Source: Phormidium tanganyikae FI6-MK23 (lineage in GTDB: Bacteria > Cyanobacteriota > Cyanobacteriia > Leptolyngbyales > Leptolyngbyaceae). Taken from it: a stretch of 36,696 bases of DNA. The translations under genes and the position numbers were made by a program. How positions within the stretch are numbered: position 1 is the stretch's first letter; each line of letters opens with the position of its first letter. The notes beneath the pieces were generated by a model. It was not told the DNA's origin and did no database searches. It saw only the letters and a list, made by a program, of their open reading frames with translations. The stretch lies in the NCBI GenBank assembly GCA_019359175.1, contig JAHHHU010000032.1, positions 1-36,696 on the forward strand, in the 5' to 3' direction. Positions 8,270 to 16,569 of this stretch are shown here, one piece after another.

Positions 8270-9544
8270 ATGATCCACGAAATTTTCATGCCCGCTCTCA
8301 GCTCCACGATGACCGAAGGAAAAATCGTGTCCTGGGTCAAATCTCCGGGCGACAAAGTTGAAAAAGGGGAAACCGTCGTGGTGGTGGAATCGGACAAAGC
8401 CGATATGGATGTCGAGTCTTTTTACGAAGGCTATCTCGCCACGATCGTGACTCCAGCAGGCGAATCCGCTCCCGTCGGCAGTGCGATCGCGCTTCTTGCT
8501 GAAACCGAAGCCGAAATCGAAATCGCCAAACAGCAAGCAACCTCGGCTCCCGCTGCCGAACCTGTTGCCGTCCCTACCCCCGAACCCGTCGCTGTCGCCG
8601 CTTCAACGAATGGAACTAGCGCCCCCGCCCAAAACGGTAGAACGATCGCATCTCCCCGCGCCCGCAAACTTGCCAAAGACCTCAAAGTCGAACTCTCTAC
8701 CCTCGTCGGTAGCGGGCCTCACGGTCGAATTGTGGCAGAAGATGTCGAAACTGCCGCTGGAAAAACACCGGCCCTTTCAAAACCTCCTGCTTCGATTCCT
8801 GTGCCTCCCGCTCCTGTTGCGGTCGTCGCTCCAACACCCCGCCCCGCTCCCGCCCCGATTCCCGCGCAACCGGGTCAAGTCAAACCGATGACCACACTAC
8901 AAACAGCGGTCGTCCGAAACATGACGGCGAGTTTGGATGTTCCGGTCTTCCGCGTGGGCTATACGATCACAACCGATGCCCTCGACAAGCTCTACAAGCA
9001 AGTGAAATCGAAAGGCGTAACCATGACCGCGCTATTAGCAAAAGCGGTAGCAGTCACGTTACAAAAACATCCTTTGCTGTATGCCAGCTACGTTGAAAAC
9101 GGCATTCGTTTTAATGCTTCGATCAATGTTGCGGTTGCGGTCGCAATGGAAGATGGCGGATTGATCACCCCTGTATTGCAGAACGCGGAACAGCAAGATC
9201 TCTACTCACTGTCTCGCAGTTGGAAAGATTTAGTCGATCGAGCAAGATCCAAACAGCTTCAACCCGACGAATACAGTTCTGGAACCTTCACGATTTCAAA
9301 CTTGGGAATGTTTGGAGTCGATACGTTTGACGCGATTTTGCCGCCCGGACAGGGATCGATCTTAGCGATAGGTGCTTCTCGCGCTAACGTGGTCGCAACC
9401 GATGATGGAATGCTAGGAGTGCGCCGCCAAATGCAGGTGAACATTACTTGCGATCACCGAATTATTTACGGAGCGGATGCTGCTGCATTCCTGCGTGATT
9501 TGGCTAAACTGATCGAAACTGATTCGCAGTCGTTGACACTGTAA
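8270..9544 (+). CDS. pdhC: pyruvate dehydrogenase E2, dihydrolipoamide acetyltransferase
   Basis: 424 residues from ATG 8270 (MIHEIFMPALSSTMTEGKIV). It transfers acetyl groups from lipoamide to CoA and forms the core of the pyruvate dehydrogenase complex. Single lipoyl domain (1-78) with lipoyl Lys43 in ESDKADMDVE, an Ala/Pro-rich linker, the E1/E3-binding domain (about 125-160, ASPRARKLAKDLKVELSTL and GPHGRIVAEDV), a second flexible linker and the catalytic domain with His396 in TCDHRIIYGADAAAFL. The Tyr where many E2s have Asp is usual in cyanobacterial and plastid E2. An in-frame extension upstream to 8066 overlaps the kinase gene and is rejected. The gene is followed after 3 bp by a uma2 gene. 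Confidence 0.93.
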   Translation: MIHEIFMPALSSTMTEGKIVSWVKSPGDKVEKGETVVVVESDKADMDVESFYEGYLATIVTPAGESAPVGSAIALLAETEAEIEIAKQQATSAPAAEPVAVPTPEPVAVAASTNGTSAPAQNGRTIASPRARKLAKDLKVELSTLVGSGPHGRIVAEDVETAAGKTPALSKPPASIPVPPAPVAVVAPTPRPAPAPIPAQPGQVKPMTTLQTAVVRNMTASLDVPVFRVGYTITTDALDKLYKQVKSKGVTMTALLAKAVAVTLQKHPLLYASYVENGIRFNASINVAVAVAMEDGGLITPVLQNAEQQDLYSLSRSWKDLVDRARSKQLQPDEYSSGTFTISNLGMFGVDTFDAILPPGQGSILAIGASRANVVATDDGMLGVRRQMQVNITCDHRIIYGADAAAFLRDLAKLIETDSQSLTL

Positions 9545-9547
9545 AGC

Positions 9548-10099
9548 ATGACTATTAGCACCCTGAAATGGACGATCGATCTTTATCACCAAGCGGTAGA
9601 AGCGGGCGTATTTAATGCTGTGCCCGTTGAATTATTGAATGGAGAATTAGTCGAAATGTCCCCTGAAGGCGTGCCTCATGCTGGTTTAAGCGACAGTTCA
9701 TCTCGGTATTTGCAACGGCTTTTAGGAGAACGGGCAATCGTGCGTGTTGGACACCCAATCACGCTGCGAAATCACTCTGAACCGGAACCCGATTTAGCGA
9801 TCGTTCAACCGCTTGAAGAGGTCTACAAAAATGAACATCACCCCTACCTAGAAAACATTTTCTGGGTGATCGAGTACTCGAATTCAAGCTTGCAGAAAGA
9901 TCTAGAAATCAAATCCAAAATCTACGCAGAAGCAAAGATTGCTAAATACTGGGTGATTAACTTGAAAACGAGAGAATTGATTGTCTTTCGCGATCCGATG
10001 AATGGGGAGTATCGATCGCAAGTCACGTTAACCAGCGGTGTAATTTGTCCTCTCTCTTTCCCAGAGGTCGAAATCGAAGTTGCGCGCCTCATTCGATAA
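9548..10099 (+). CDS. Uma2 family (DUF820) protein
   Basis: 183 residues. Uma2 proteins have a PD-(D/E)XK endonuclease-like fold and are massively expanded in cyanobacteria; their function is unproven. The family pattern is visible: LLNGELVEMSPEG near 30-42, EPEPDLAIVQ near 77-86, IFWVIEYSNSSLQKDLEIK near 100-118 and KYWVINL near 129-135. It starts 3 bp after the pdhC stop, so it could be co-translated with the E2 gene, but nothing links the two functionally. It is intact, unlike the relic at 858-3796, and is only distantly similar to the Uma2 at 18627. Confidence 0.85.
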   Translation: MTISTLKWTIDLYHQAVEAGVFNAVPVELLNGELVEMSPEGVPHAGLSDSSSRYLQRLLGERAIVRVGHPITLRNHSEPEPDLAIVQPLEEVYKNEHHPYLENIFWVIEYSNSSLQKDLEIKSKIYAEAKIAKYWVINLKTRELIVFRDPMNGEYRSQVTLTSGVICPLSFPEVEIEVARLIR

Positions 10100-10114
10100 G
10101 GAATGATTCCTATC

Positions 10115-10157
10115 AAAAATCCCTCAGGCTAATTTAGTTTTAGTCGAGGGATTTTTT
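10115..10157. terminator. bidirectional intrinsic terminator
   Basis: ATCCCTC and GAGGGAT form a stem flanked by an A-run on the left and TTTTTT on the right, so it can terminate both the uma2 gene (plus strand) and the small basic gene coming from the minus strand. The loop is fairly long (about 19 bases). Confidence 0.75.
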
Positions 10158-10211
10158 GATGAACTTATTCATAGCGCGATCGAGAACAGCCTGTAACGCT
10201 ACCGATCAAAC

Positions 10212-10397
10212 TTACACATCAGCCGCGCCTTCAGACACCCGGTTTTCACCTTGATCGCCTTCGTTCTCATCGCGGTTGCCGTCAAATCGTCTGCCACGAT
10301 TGCCAAAACGACCTGTATTCGTGCGCTTACGGAATTTGCGTGCATAAGCTTGGTTACGCAGAGCTTTTTCTTTCTTTTGGTTGCGGCGTTTAGCCAT
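10212..10397 (-). CDS. small basic conserved cyanobacterial protein
   Basis: 61 residues. The N-terminal half is extremely basic (MAKRRNQKKEKALRNQAYA then RKFRKR), the middle is Gly/Arg-rich (GRFGNRGRRF), the tail is acidic. Such a bipolar composition suggests an RNA- or ribosome-associated protein, but that is inference from composition only. The start ATG at 10397 is followed by good codon use and the frame is followed by a strong terminator, so I believe it is real. It lies downstream of the tRNA nucleotidyltransferase on the same strand with about 160 bases between, long enough for its own promoter. Confidence 0.7.
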   Translation of the reverse strand: MAKRRNQKKEKALRNQAYARKFRKRTNTGRFGNRGRRFDGNRDENEGDQGENRVSEGAADV

Positions 10398-10559
10398 TGT
10401 TTACCCCTTACTTGTCACAGTCTTTGATAAATTAGACACAGTTAGCGATTATATTCCATAACTGAAGGTTTTATCTAGTCCCTTGCAGCGATTCAGACAG
10501 ATCGAAAACGTAATCCAGACTACAGCTTAACTTGAAAGCCCGATCGCGAAGTTTAAATT

Positions 10560-11831
10560 TCACGTCAGTGATCGCGCAAGTTCTACGGCTTCCTCGCGAG
10601 TCGAAATCCTTCCTTCTGCTCGTGCTAACTGCAACGCGGCGAGGAGTTTCCCGATCTGAGGACTCGGCGGAATCTGTAAAAGGCTGATCAAATCCTGCCC
10701 CGATAAAATCGGACTCGGATGCGCTACGGGATCAGCGAGATCAAGAAATCGATCGACTAACATCGCTACGCTTTCCACCGGAAGTTTGATTGCAAAACCG
10801 AGCAGTGCGATCGCAGGAAATACTGCGCCCACGGATTGAAAGAATCGATATTGTTCAGCTAGTGACCAATGCGTGATCGCATGATCTGATCTCAGTTCCG
10901 GCAGCGCTTTCACAACGGTACTCACCGCTTGAATTTCTGCCCGACTATATTTCAATCGCCACAACTGCGCTTCAGCAATTTGGGGATCGTCAGGTAAAAG
11001 ACTGGCAAGTTTCGCGATCGTCACCCAAGTTCGGACTGATCCCTTCGCCTCAGATGCTTTCGGAGTACCGCGCACCGTTCGGCTGAGTTCTGACCAAAAC
11101 TCTGTCCAGGTTTCTTGTAAATGCACAGTGACATGATCGATCGCGGCAACTTGCAACAATCGATCGAGCGTTGCACTCGGAAACCAATCGCGCAGTAACC
11201 CATCTTCCCAAGCGATTCTGATCCAGTTCGTGCCGCGTGCGGTTCCCAAGAGATAGTTCAACTCAGATTGCACCCGTTCGGCAGCGATTTTGCTGAGATT
11301 AGGCGCGAGTTGGCGAATCGCTTGTTGCGTCTCGGATTCCAGGGAGAATCCAAGTTGAGCAGCTTGGCGATATGCCCGCAACAATCGCAGCGGATCTTCT
11401 GCCAGATTCTCGGCAGAGACCATTCTGAGTCGTTTTCGCTGTAAATCCTCGTATCCGTGGAGCGGATCGAGTAAGTCCTTCTTGTGGGGATTGTACGCGA
11501 TCGCATTTACCGTAAAATCGCGTCGTCGTAAATCATCTTCGAGCGTTTCGCCCACCTGAAGCGCAAAATCCGCTGTGCCCTGTTCAAACACGACACGGGC
11601 AATCTGTCGCTCTGCATCGAGGACGACGAATCCAGCCCGATAATGACGCGCGATTACTTGCGCCGTTTCCACTGCATTTGAGGGCAAAACGAAATCGAGG
11701 TCGAGATATTCAGAATGTCGATCGAGCAACGCATCTCGCACTGTGCCGCCGACTAGACACGCGGACTTGGGCAACCACTTTAAATCAAAGGGCCACGTTT
11801 CCGGGGATAGAGCGGACGAAACCAATGCCAC
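10560..11831 (-). CDS. tRNA nucleotidyltransferase / poly(A) polymerase family (CCA- or A-adding)
   Basis: About 423 residues from a GTG at 11831. Class II nucleotidyltransferase that builds or repairs the tRNA 3' CCA end. Visible motifs: CLVGGTVRDALLDR, catalytic acids in YLDLDFVL, RRRDFTVNAIAYN, DPLRLLRAYRQAAQLGF and ERVQSELNYLLG. In several cyanobacteria the CC-adding and A-adding activities are on separate proteins, so the exact activity is open. The frame is open up to an ATG at 12005, but the additional 58 codons read unlike protein; GTG 11861, GTG 11831 and TTG 11825 are all possible starts and none has a clear Shine-Dalgarno sequence. It is divergent from ycf34. Confidence 0.87.
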   Translation of the reverse strand: MALVSSALSPETWPFDLKWLPKSACLVGGTVRDALLDRHSEYLDLDFVLPSNAVETAQVIARHYRAGFVVLDAERQIARVVFEQGTADFALQVGETLEDDLRRRDFTVNAIAYNPHKKDLLDPLHGYEDLQRKRLRMVSAENLAEDPLRLLRAYRQAAQLGFSLESETQQAIRQLAPNLSKIAAERVQSELNYLLGTARGTNWIRIAWEDGLLRDWFPSATLDRLLQVAAIDHVTVHLQETWTEFWSELSRTVRGTPKASEAKGSVRTWVTIAKLASLLPDDPQIAEAQLWRLKYSRAEIQAVSTVVKALPELRSDHAITHWSLAEQYRFFQSVGAVFPAIALLGFAIKLPVESVAMLVDRFLDLADPVAHPSPILSGQDLISLLQIPPSPQIGKLLAALQLARAEGRISTREEAVELARSLT

Positions 11832-12054
11832 GTTGCGATAATGTTCTAACTGCAAATTCACGCGTTTAGCTAACCTAGATCGAAGTCGTAATGTAACAAA
11901 AAAATCGAGTCGGAGAAAAGTTTTCCGCCGTTCGAGCGCAACATAAATCAACCTAATTTGAGATGATAAATTGAATGCGCCTGAGCTAGAGTAACAGAAA
12001 AGCAAGCTCGATCACGCCTACTCCCTCTATTGTGATGCAGAGGAACTAGAAACC

Positions 12055-12303
12055 ATGTGTATTTGCGTAAATTGCCACTATGTCGATCGCTGCACTACCT
12101 ACAATGCGGTCGAAGCTCAACATGAACAAGCTCATTTAACCGAAACGCCCGATTTTGAGGCGACCGAACCTACGATCAATGTAAATATTCGCGATCGTAG
12201 TGACTACATTGAAATGGAATGGGATGTGGTCGGCTGTCTTAGCTTTAAGGAAGAAAAAGGTAAGTGGGCAAAGCTCAGACCCGGAGAGTTAATCCCAACT
12301 TAA
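12055..12303 (+). CDS. ycf34: Ycf34 family protein
   Basis: 82 residues beginning MCICVNCHYVDRCTTYNAVE, the Cys-rich N-terminus diagnostic of Ycf34, and containing HLTETPDFEATEPTINV and EWDVVGCLSF. Ycf34 is conserved in cyanobacteria and many algal plastids; the Synechocystis homologue is reported to bind an iron-sulfur cluster and to matter for photosynthetic electron transport. The Cys residues at 2, 4, 7 and 13 and the one in VGCLSF are the probable ligands. Length and start are typical. It is divergent from the tRNA nucleotidyltransferase and 107 bases upstream of the TPR gene. Confidence 0.9.
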   Translation: MCICVNCHYVDRCTTYNAVEAQHEQAHLTETPDFEATEPTINVNIRDRSDYIEMEWDVVGCLSFKEEKGKWAKLRPGELIPT

Positions 12304-12341
12304 CAAAAAGATCTGTAGATTCCGGATTGCACGATAGTCAT

Positions 12342-12407
12342 TTGAAACCTGATTCGAGGGAATGTTAAGGGCAAAGAAAACCTTACTTCGCGCGAACCAG
12401 GTTTCAA
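12342..12407 (+). promoter_or_regulatory. leader inverted repeat overlapping the ribosome-binding region of the TPR gene
   Basis: TTGAAACCTGATTCG (12342-12356) pairs with CGAACCAGGTTTCAA (12393-12407) with 14 of 15 positions complementary; the odd position can form a G-U pair in RNA. A smaller AAGG...CCTT pairing sits in the loop. The right arm ends 3 bases before the ATG of the TPR gene, so the folded RNA would bury the ribosome-binding region. There is no T-tract, so it is not a normal terminator for ycf34. It could also be a DNA operator. Confidence 0.55.
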
Positions 12408-12410
12408 GCT

Positions 12411-13820
12411 ATGCGTTTTATTCGTCGTTCTTCGTGTCATGTCACCGCTGCAATTGCCGCATTTGGGCTTGCTGCTTTTCCCGCATTTGCTCAAGATGCC
12501 AAACCTGATGCGCCAAAACCCACCCTTGAAGTGTCCAACCGCCTTCAGGAAGCTCAGAATTTTTTCAATCAGGGTGAAAATCGGGTACGAGATGCCAAAT
12601 ATCGCGAGGCGCTAGAAGCCTACAATCAAGCGATTCAGCTCAATCCGACGTGGGGGCGTCCTTACATCAGTCGGGGATCTGTTCGATCGAAGCTTGGAGA
12701 TCACCAAGGCGCAATTCAAGATCTCGATCAAGCCGCGCAAATGAATCCCACTGATGCCATGATCTACGCTCATCGGGGCAGTGCGCGTTTTGGTTTGGGA
12801 GATACCGCCGCTGCGTTAACCGATCTGAATCAAGCGATCGTACTGAATCCAAATTTGGCAGCCGCCTATGTGAATCGTGGGTACATTCGGACTCAATCGC
12901 AAAGTTGGGATGAAGCGATCGCAGATTTTGATCAAGCCTTACGAGTCGAGCCGAAATTTGCGCCTGCTCTAGTGAATCGTGGGTTTGTGAAGTTACAGAA
13001 AGGCGATCGTCAAGCGGCACTGAATGACTTAAACGAAGCGATTAAACTGCAACCGAATTCCGCTGAGGCTTTTGTGGCTCGCGGCACAATTCAGCACGAA
13101 ATCGGAGAATCGGAAACTGCGATCGCGGACTTTTCCCAAGCGATTCGCCTCAAGCCGACGCTAGCCGATGCGTATTACAATCGCGCTCAAGTGAATGCGA
13201 AACTCGGCTATCTAGAAGCGGCTGAAACGGATTTAACCAAGCTGGCAATGCTCACTCCGGATCGCGCGATCGTCTTTCACCAACGCGGCATGGTACGCGC
13301 AGCATTAGAGAATTCTGAAGGCGCGATCGCGGATTACAACCAAGCGTTGAAGCTCAATCCGAACTTTGCACCTGCGATTAAGAGTCGAGGAGATTTACGA
13401 GCGGCATCCGGTGACAAAGAAGGCGCGATCGCGGATTATTCGCAAGCGGTACAGATTCAACCGAATTTTGCAGCGGCACTGAGTGAACGGGCGGAATTGC
13501 GAGCGAAATTAGGCGATCGATTTGGTGCGACGCAGGATTTTAGTGCAGCCGTAGACGCAGATAGCAACAACCCAAATGCGTTCGAGAATCGAGGTGAAGC
13601 GAGAATGAACACTGGGGATCTGCAAGGCGCGATCGACGATTTCAGCAAAGCGATCAGTCTCGATTCGAGCCGACCGAAAGCGTTTTATCACCGAGGAATC
13701 TTGCTCAAGCGCATAGGGAATCAGCAAAGTGCGATCGTTGATCTTCAGAGAGCCGCCGATTTGTATTTGCAAAAAGGCGATGCAGAAGGATACCGAAACA
13801 CCCTCGCTCAAATGAATTAG
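12411..13820 (+). CDS. secreted or periplasmic tetratricopeptide repeat protein
   Basis: 469 residues. Residues 1-27 are a signal peptide (MRFIRRSSCHVTAAIAAFGL, then AAFPAFA with a likely cut after AFA). From about residue 50 to the end there are about twelve consecutive 34-residue TPR units with the usual pattern (for example ALEAYNQAIQLNP, AIQDLDQAAQMNP, AIADYNQALKLNPNF). TPR solenoids mediate protein-protein contacts, so a scaffold role in the periplasm or lumen is inferred. The repeats are rich in HIP1 octamers at the DNA level, placed on the recurrent AIAD codons. A strong leader hairpin precedes the ATG and a terminator follows the stop. Confidence 0.85.
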   Translation: MRFIRRSSCHVTAAIAAFGLAAFPAFAQDAKPDAPKPTLEVSNRLQEAQNFFNQGENRVRDAKYREALEAYNQAIQLNPTWGRPYISRGSVRSKLGDHQGAIQDLDQAAQMNPTDAMIYAHRGSARFGLGDTAAALTDLNQAIVLNPNLAAAYVNRGYIRTQSQSWDEAIADFDQALRVEPKFAPALVNRGFVKLQKGDRQAALNDLNEAIKLQPNSAEAFVARGTIQHEIGESETAIADFSQAIRLKPTLADAYYNRAQVNAKLGYLEAAETDLTKLAMLTPDRAIVFHQRGMVRAALENSEGAIADYNQALKLNPNFAPAIKSRGDLRAASGDKEGAIADYSQAVQIQPNFAAALSERAELRAKLGDRFGATQDFSAAVDADSNNPNAFENRGEARMNTGDLQGAIDDFSKAISLDSSRPKAFYHRGILLKRIGNQQSAIVDLQRAADLYLQKGDAEGYRNTLAQMN

Positions 13821-13834
13821 CGCTGGGTCAATCT

Positions 13835-13880
13835 AAAATCGTGAATTGAGTCACTTCGGTAATTTGATTCACGATTTTTT
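13835..13880. terminator. bidirectional intrinsic terminator
   Basis: AAAATCGTGAAT and ATTCACGATTTT form a long perfect stem, with an A-rich left flank and T-run on the right. It lies between the converging TPR and ECF ATPase genes and overlaps the last codons of the latter. Confidence 0.8.
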
Positions 13881-14696
13881 ACGATCGAGCAATTTCGCTC
13901 TCATAACTTCAATTATCGAATTTTCTCCTTGTTGCTCCAACTCATCTAGTAGTGAAAGCAAGTCCACAGTAGGCGGTACTCCAAGTTGCAGCGCTTCGAG
14001 GGTTTCTTTCTGGGCGAACACGGTTTCGGGTGTGCCTTCGAGTGCTAAGGTTCCGCGATCGAGAACAATTACCCAATCTGCCCAACGATACACCCACTCT
14101 AGATCGTGGGTTGCCATAACGATCGTGGTTCCAGTCGCGTGAATCGTTTCTAACGTTTGAGCAAGAGCGCGAGTGTGGAGTGGATCGAGATAAGCAGTCG
14201 GTTCATCGAGTAGCAGTAATTCAGGTTTCAGAACCATGACACCCGCAAGAGAAACGCGCTTTTTTTGCCCCAGACTTAGCTGGTGAATTGGACGATTTGC
14301 GAATTCAGTTAAGCTAAATTCGTTCAGTACTGGGTCGATCGCGACTTCAATTTGCGATTCTTCCCAACCCAAATTGCATAAACCGTAGGAAATATCTTCG
14401 ATTACAGTCGAGGCGATCACTTGCTGTTCGGGATTTTGGAAGACCAATCCGACTTTTTGCCGCAGTTCGATTAGCGATCGTCGATTGTACTTCAGCCGTT
14501 CTCCTTTCCAATAGATTTTGCCCTGCTGAGGTTCATACAATCCATTCGCAAGTAGAAACAAAGTTGTTTTACCGCAACCGTTTTGACCGATTAGAGCAAT
14601 GCGTTTCTGATGTGGAATGTTCAGCGTTAAGCCTCGAATCACAGATTCGGATGTGCCTGGATAGGTGTAGTGGATCGAGCGAAATTCTAGAAGCAT
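13869..14696 (-). CDS. energy-coupling factor (ECF) ABC transporter ATPase, CbiO-like
   Basis: 275 residues. Cytoplasmic ATPase of an ECF-type vitamin or metal importer. Walker A IGQNGCGKTTLF near 37-48, Q-loop VFQNPEQQVIAS, signature LSLGQKKRVSLAG, Walker B LLLLDEPTAYLD and H-loop MATHDLEWV are all present. The Q-loop PEQQ form is characteristic of CbiO/EcfA ATPases. It overlaps the upstream T-component gene by 10 bases, which suggests translational coupling. The substrate-binding S component is not in the window, so cobalt, nickel, biotin or another vitamin cannot be chosen between. Confidence 0.88.
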   Translation of the reverse strand: MLLEFRSIHYTYPGTSESVIRGLTLNIPHQKRIALIGQNGCGKTTLFLLANGLYEPQQGKIYWKGERLKYNRRSLIELRQKVGLVFQNPEQQVIASTVIEDISYGLCNLGWEESQIEVAIDPVLNEFSLTEFANRPIHQLSLGQKKRVSLAGVMVLKPELLLLDEPTAYLDPLHTRALAQTLETIHATGTTIVMATHDLEWVYRWADWVIVLDRGTLALEGTPETVFAQKETLEALQLGVPPTVDLLSLLDELEQQGENSIIEVMRAKLLDRKKS

Positions 14697-15472
14697 AGAC
14701 TTAGAAGAAGCAGGAAACAGCCGAAACTTGCTTCGATCGTATAGCGTCGAGGAGTTTGATATCGCTGCGGCGACCAGACTCGAAACGTTCCATTAAAGCC
14801 CCTTGCAGCCGTTGATAATACGAACTGCTGATAGTTTTCCATTGTCTTACGAAAAAGCTGACTGACCAAAAGACTCAAACTATAAAACCAACGTCGATAA
14901 GTTCGATAACCGTTGCGAGAATGCTGTGCCGTCCAGAGTTCACTAGCAGTAGACAACAAGATGAAAATAAATCTGTACATTAACAGTAGTAGTTCTGTTA
15001 ATATCTCTGGACATCTTAGCCGTCTCATCACTTGTAATATTTCTGTGAATGGAGTTGTTAACAACAAGAAATACAGACAAGAAACAGTTGCGATCGTGCG
15101 CGTAAAAATCAATCCTGCTTGCAACACTCCCTGCTGACTCAGATACAAGTAATACGAGCCGAGCGATAATCCAGATACAATATCTGCTTGAACTCGCGAT
15201 TGCTCAGAGAGCGCGACTCCAGCAATTAACAAAGCTGGAATACTTGTAAACCAAAAGCCGATCGCAACACTCAACATTCGCCCGTAAATCTTGCCAGGAA
15301 TTCCGGCATAGCTCACAATCCAAACACCCATCCAGATCGCGATCGCAATTTGCACGATCGGACGAGTGATCAAAGCGAAGATCAGAACGATTCCCGCAAA
15401 CAGTACTTTATGTTGAGGCGGCAATTGTCGCAGTCGATTTTGATAAGAAAATGTATCAATCCATAAGTGCAT
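14687..15472 (-). CDS. ECF transporter transmembrane (T) component, CbiQ-like
   Basis: 261 residues with about five to six hydrophobic segments (around 22-40, 42-58, 68-90, 120-145, 155-178 and a short one at the C-terminus). CbiQ/EcfT proteins couple the ATPases to the substrate-binding S component through a cytoplasmic domain with Ala-Arg-Gly motifs; here STAARGFNG near residue 227 fits that motif. The gene lies between the methyltransferase (3 bp gap upstream) and the ATPase (10 bp overlap downstream). Its GC content is slightly lower than its neighbours. Confidence 0.82.
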   Translation of the reverse strand: MHLWIDTFSYQNRLRQLPPQHKVLFAGIVLIFALITRPIVQIAIAIWMGVWIVSYAGIPGKIYGRMLSVAIGFWFTSIPALLIAGVALSEQSRVQADIVSGLSLGSYYLYLSQQGVLQAGLIFTRTIATVSCLYFLLLTTPFTEILQVMRRLRCPEILTELLLLMYRFIFILLSTASELWTAQHSRNGYRTYRRWFYSLSLLVSQLFRKTMENYQQFVLSTAARGFNGTFRVWSPQRYQTPRRYTIEASFGCFLLLLSLCF

Positions 15473-15475
15473 CGA

Positions 15476-16390
15476 CTAACACGCTTGAGCAATCAAAGTA
15501 CGATGGCGCGGAGAGTTACAAGTTAAGGTTGGTTGAGCAAAACCTGCTTGTACGATCGCATTTTCCAAATCCAACGCGAAATATTGATCCAAATACGGCT
15601 CTGTACTCTTAAGCAGAGTCAGAATGTAAGGCGGCATTTTGGCGTGAACTTCAGACTGTGGATTCATATCCATAATTGCCAGATGACCACCCGAACGAAG
15701 TAATCTTCGTGCTTCTTGGAGAATTGCGATCGCAGCTTCCTGTGGCAGCTCATGAAACAGCAAACAAGTCGAAACCAAATCATACGAAGCCGTAGGTAAA
15801 CCCGTCGATTCTGCTGCAGTGTGTAACCAGTGAATATTTTTACGGTCTTCGGTTTGATACTCTGCAACTGCTAGAAAATGGGGTGAAAGATCAACACCCG
15901 TTACCGTTGAATTTGGGAAAGTATCTTGCAGCGAAAATGTACTCATTCCCACGCTGCAACCGAAATCGATGATCTCTTTCGGCGCGGTTGAAATTTGCGA
16001 CTTTAGGACATCGTGATAACTCTGGCGCAACCGTCGATCGCCATCTTTTCCCGCATCTTCCCAAATCCGGGCATGAACCGCATACGCTGCCACTTCCACC
16101 TCAGTTGCAGGTTCCCAAGCCAAATTCCCCGCTTCATACGCATGGAATGGACGTAAGTAATATTCGGGATATTCTAAATTCGGATTGTTGACTTTTTCAA
16201 ATTCTCCTGACCAATCTCGCGCCTGCAAATCGGCAACAATTTTTTTCCAAGGAACCCCGATCGACTCAGCGCGCTTGATCATCATGTTGCGAGCGCGAAC
16301 CCTTGCCAGATTAAATACAGGCGGAATCGATAAAATGCCGCTGACAATTTGAGAAGTCAGTCTAGGCTTGGTTTCGCGAGTTACTGTCAT
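15476..16390 (-). CDS. class I SAM-dependent methyltransferase
   Basis: 304 residues. The C-terminal two thirds is a Rossmann methyltransferase: motif I IDFGCSVGMSTFSL near 141-154, motif II acid in VTGVDLSPHFL, post-motif LVSTCLLFHELP and motif III LLRSGGHLAIMDMNPQ. The N-terminal 110 residues contain a conserved-looking WKKIVADLQARDWSGEFEKV block and are not a domain I can name. The substrate is unknown. It is the first gene of a tight minus-strand operon with ECF T and ATPase genes, which raises the possibility that its substrate or cofactor metabolism is linked to the transported compound; this is inference from context only. It is divergent from lexA. Confidence 0.82.
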   Translation of the reverse strand: MTVTRETKPRLTSQIVSGILSIPPVFNLARVRARNMMIKRAESIGVPWKKIVADLQARDWSGEFEKVNNPNLEYPEYYLRPFHAYEAGNLAWEPATEVEVAAYAVHARIWEDAGKDGDRRLRQSYHDVLKSQISTAPKEIIDFGCSVGMSTFSLQDTFPNSTVTGVDLSPHFLAVAEYQTEDRKNIHWLHTAAESTGLPTASYDLVSTCLLFHELPQEAAIAILQEARRLLRSGGHLAIMDMNPQSEVHAKMPPYILTLLKSTEPYLDQYFALDLENAIVQAGFAQPTLTCNSPRHRTLIAQAC

Positions 16391-16441
16391 GGTTAAATTT
16401 TGGCTCTAATCAACATCCTTAATTCTACAATCAGCGATCGC

Positions 16442-16455
16442 TAGACAAATGTTGA
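16442..16455 (+). promoter_or_regulatory. weak LexA-box-like repeat
   Basis: TAGACAAATGTTGA shares the ACAAATGTT core with the two better boxes downstream. Several positions differ from the published cyanobacterial consensus RGTACNNNDGTWCB, so alone it would not be called. Confidence 0.3.
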
Positions 16456-16462
16456 AATTGGC

Positions 16463-16476
16463 GATACAAATGTTCT
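16463..16476 (+). promoter_or_regulatory. candidate LexA operator 1
   Basis: GATACAAATGTTCT agrees at 13 of 14 positions with the cyanobacterial LexA box RGTACNNNDGTWCB (the second position is A in place of G). It lies 94 bases before the lexA start, in the divergent region shared with the methyltransferase gene. Confidence 0.55.
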
Positions 16477-16518
16477 GAGAAAGATAAACAAATTTACTAG
16501 ACGAGTGTGTGAATTCGT

Positions 16519-16532
16519 GATACAAGTGTTCT
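16519..16532 (+). promoter_or_regulatory. candidate LexA operator 2
   Basis: GATACAAGTGTTCT has the same single mismatch to RGTACNNNDGTWCB as operator 1 and is a direct repeat of it 56 bases further on. It sits 38 bases before the lexA ATG, a position that would block transcription or early elongation of lexA itself. Confidence 0.6.
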
Positions 16533-16569
16533 AAAATCCCTTAGTTATTTGTAATCCTCTCAGGAATTT

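Noticed and set aside
9424-9480. Tyr in place of Asp in the E2 active-site motif DHRIIYGA as a defect
   Set aside because: This form is usual in cyanobacterial and plastid E2 proteins.
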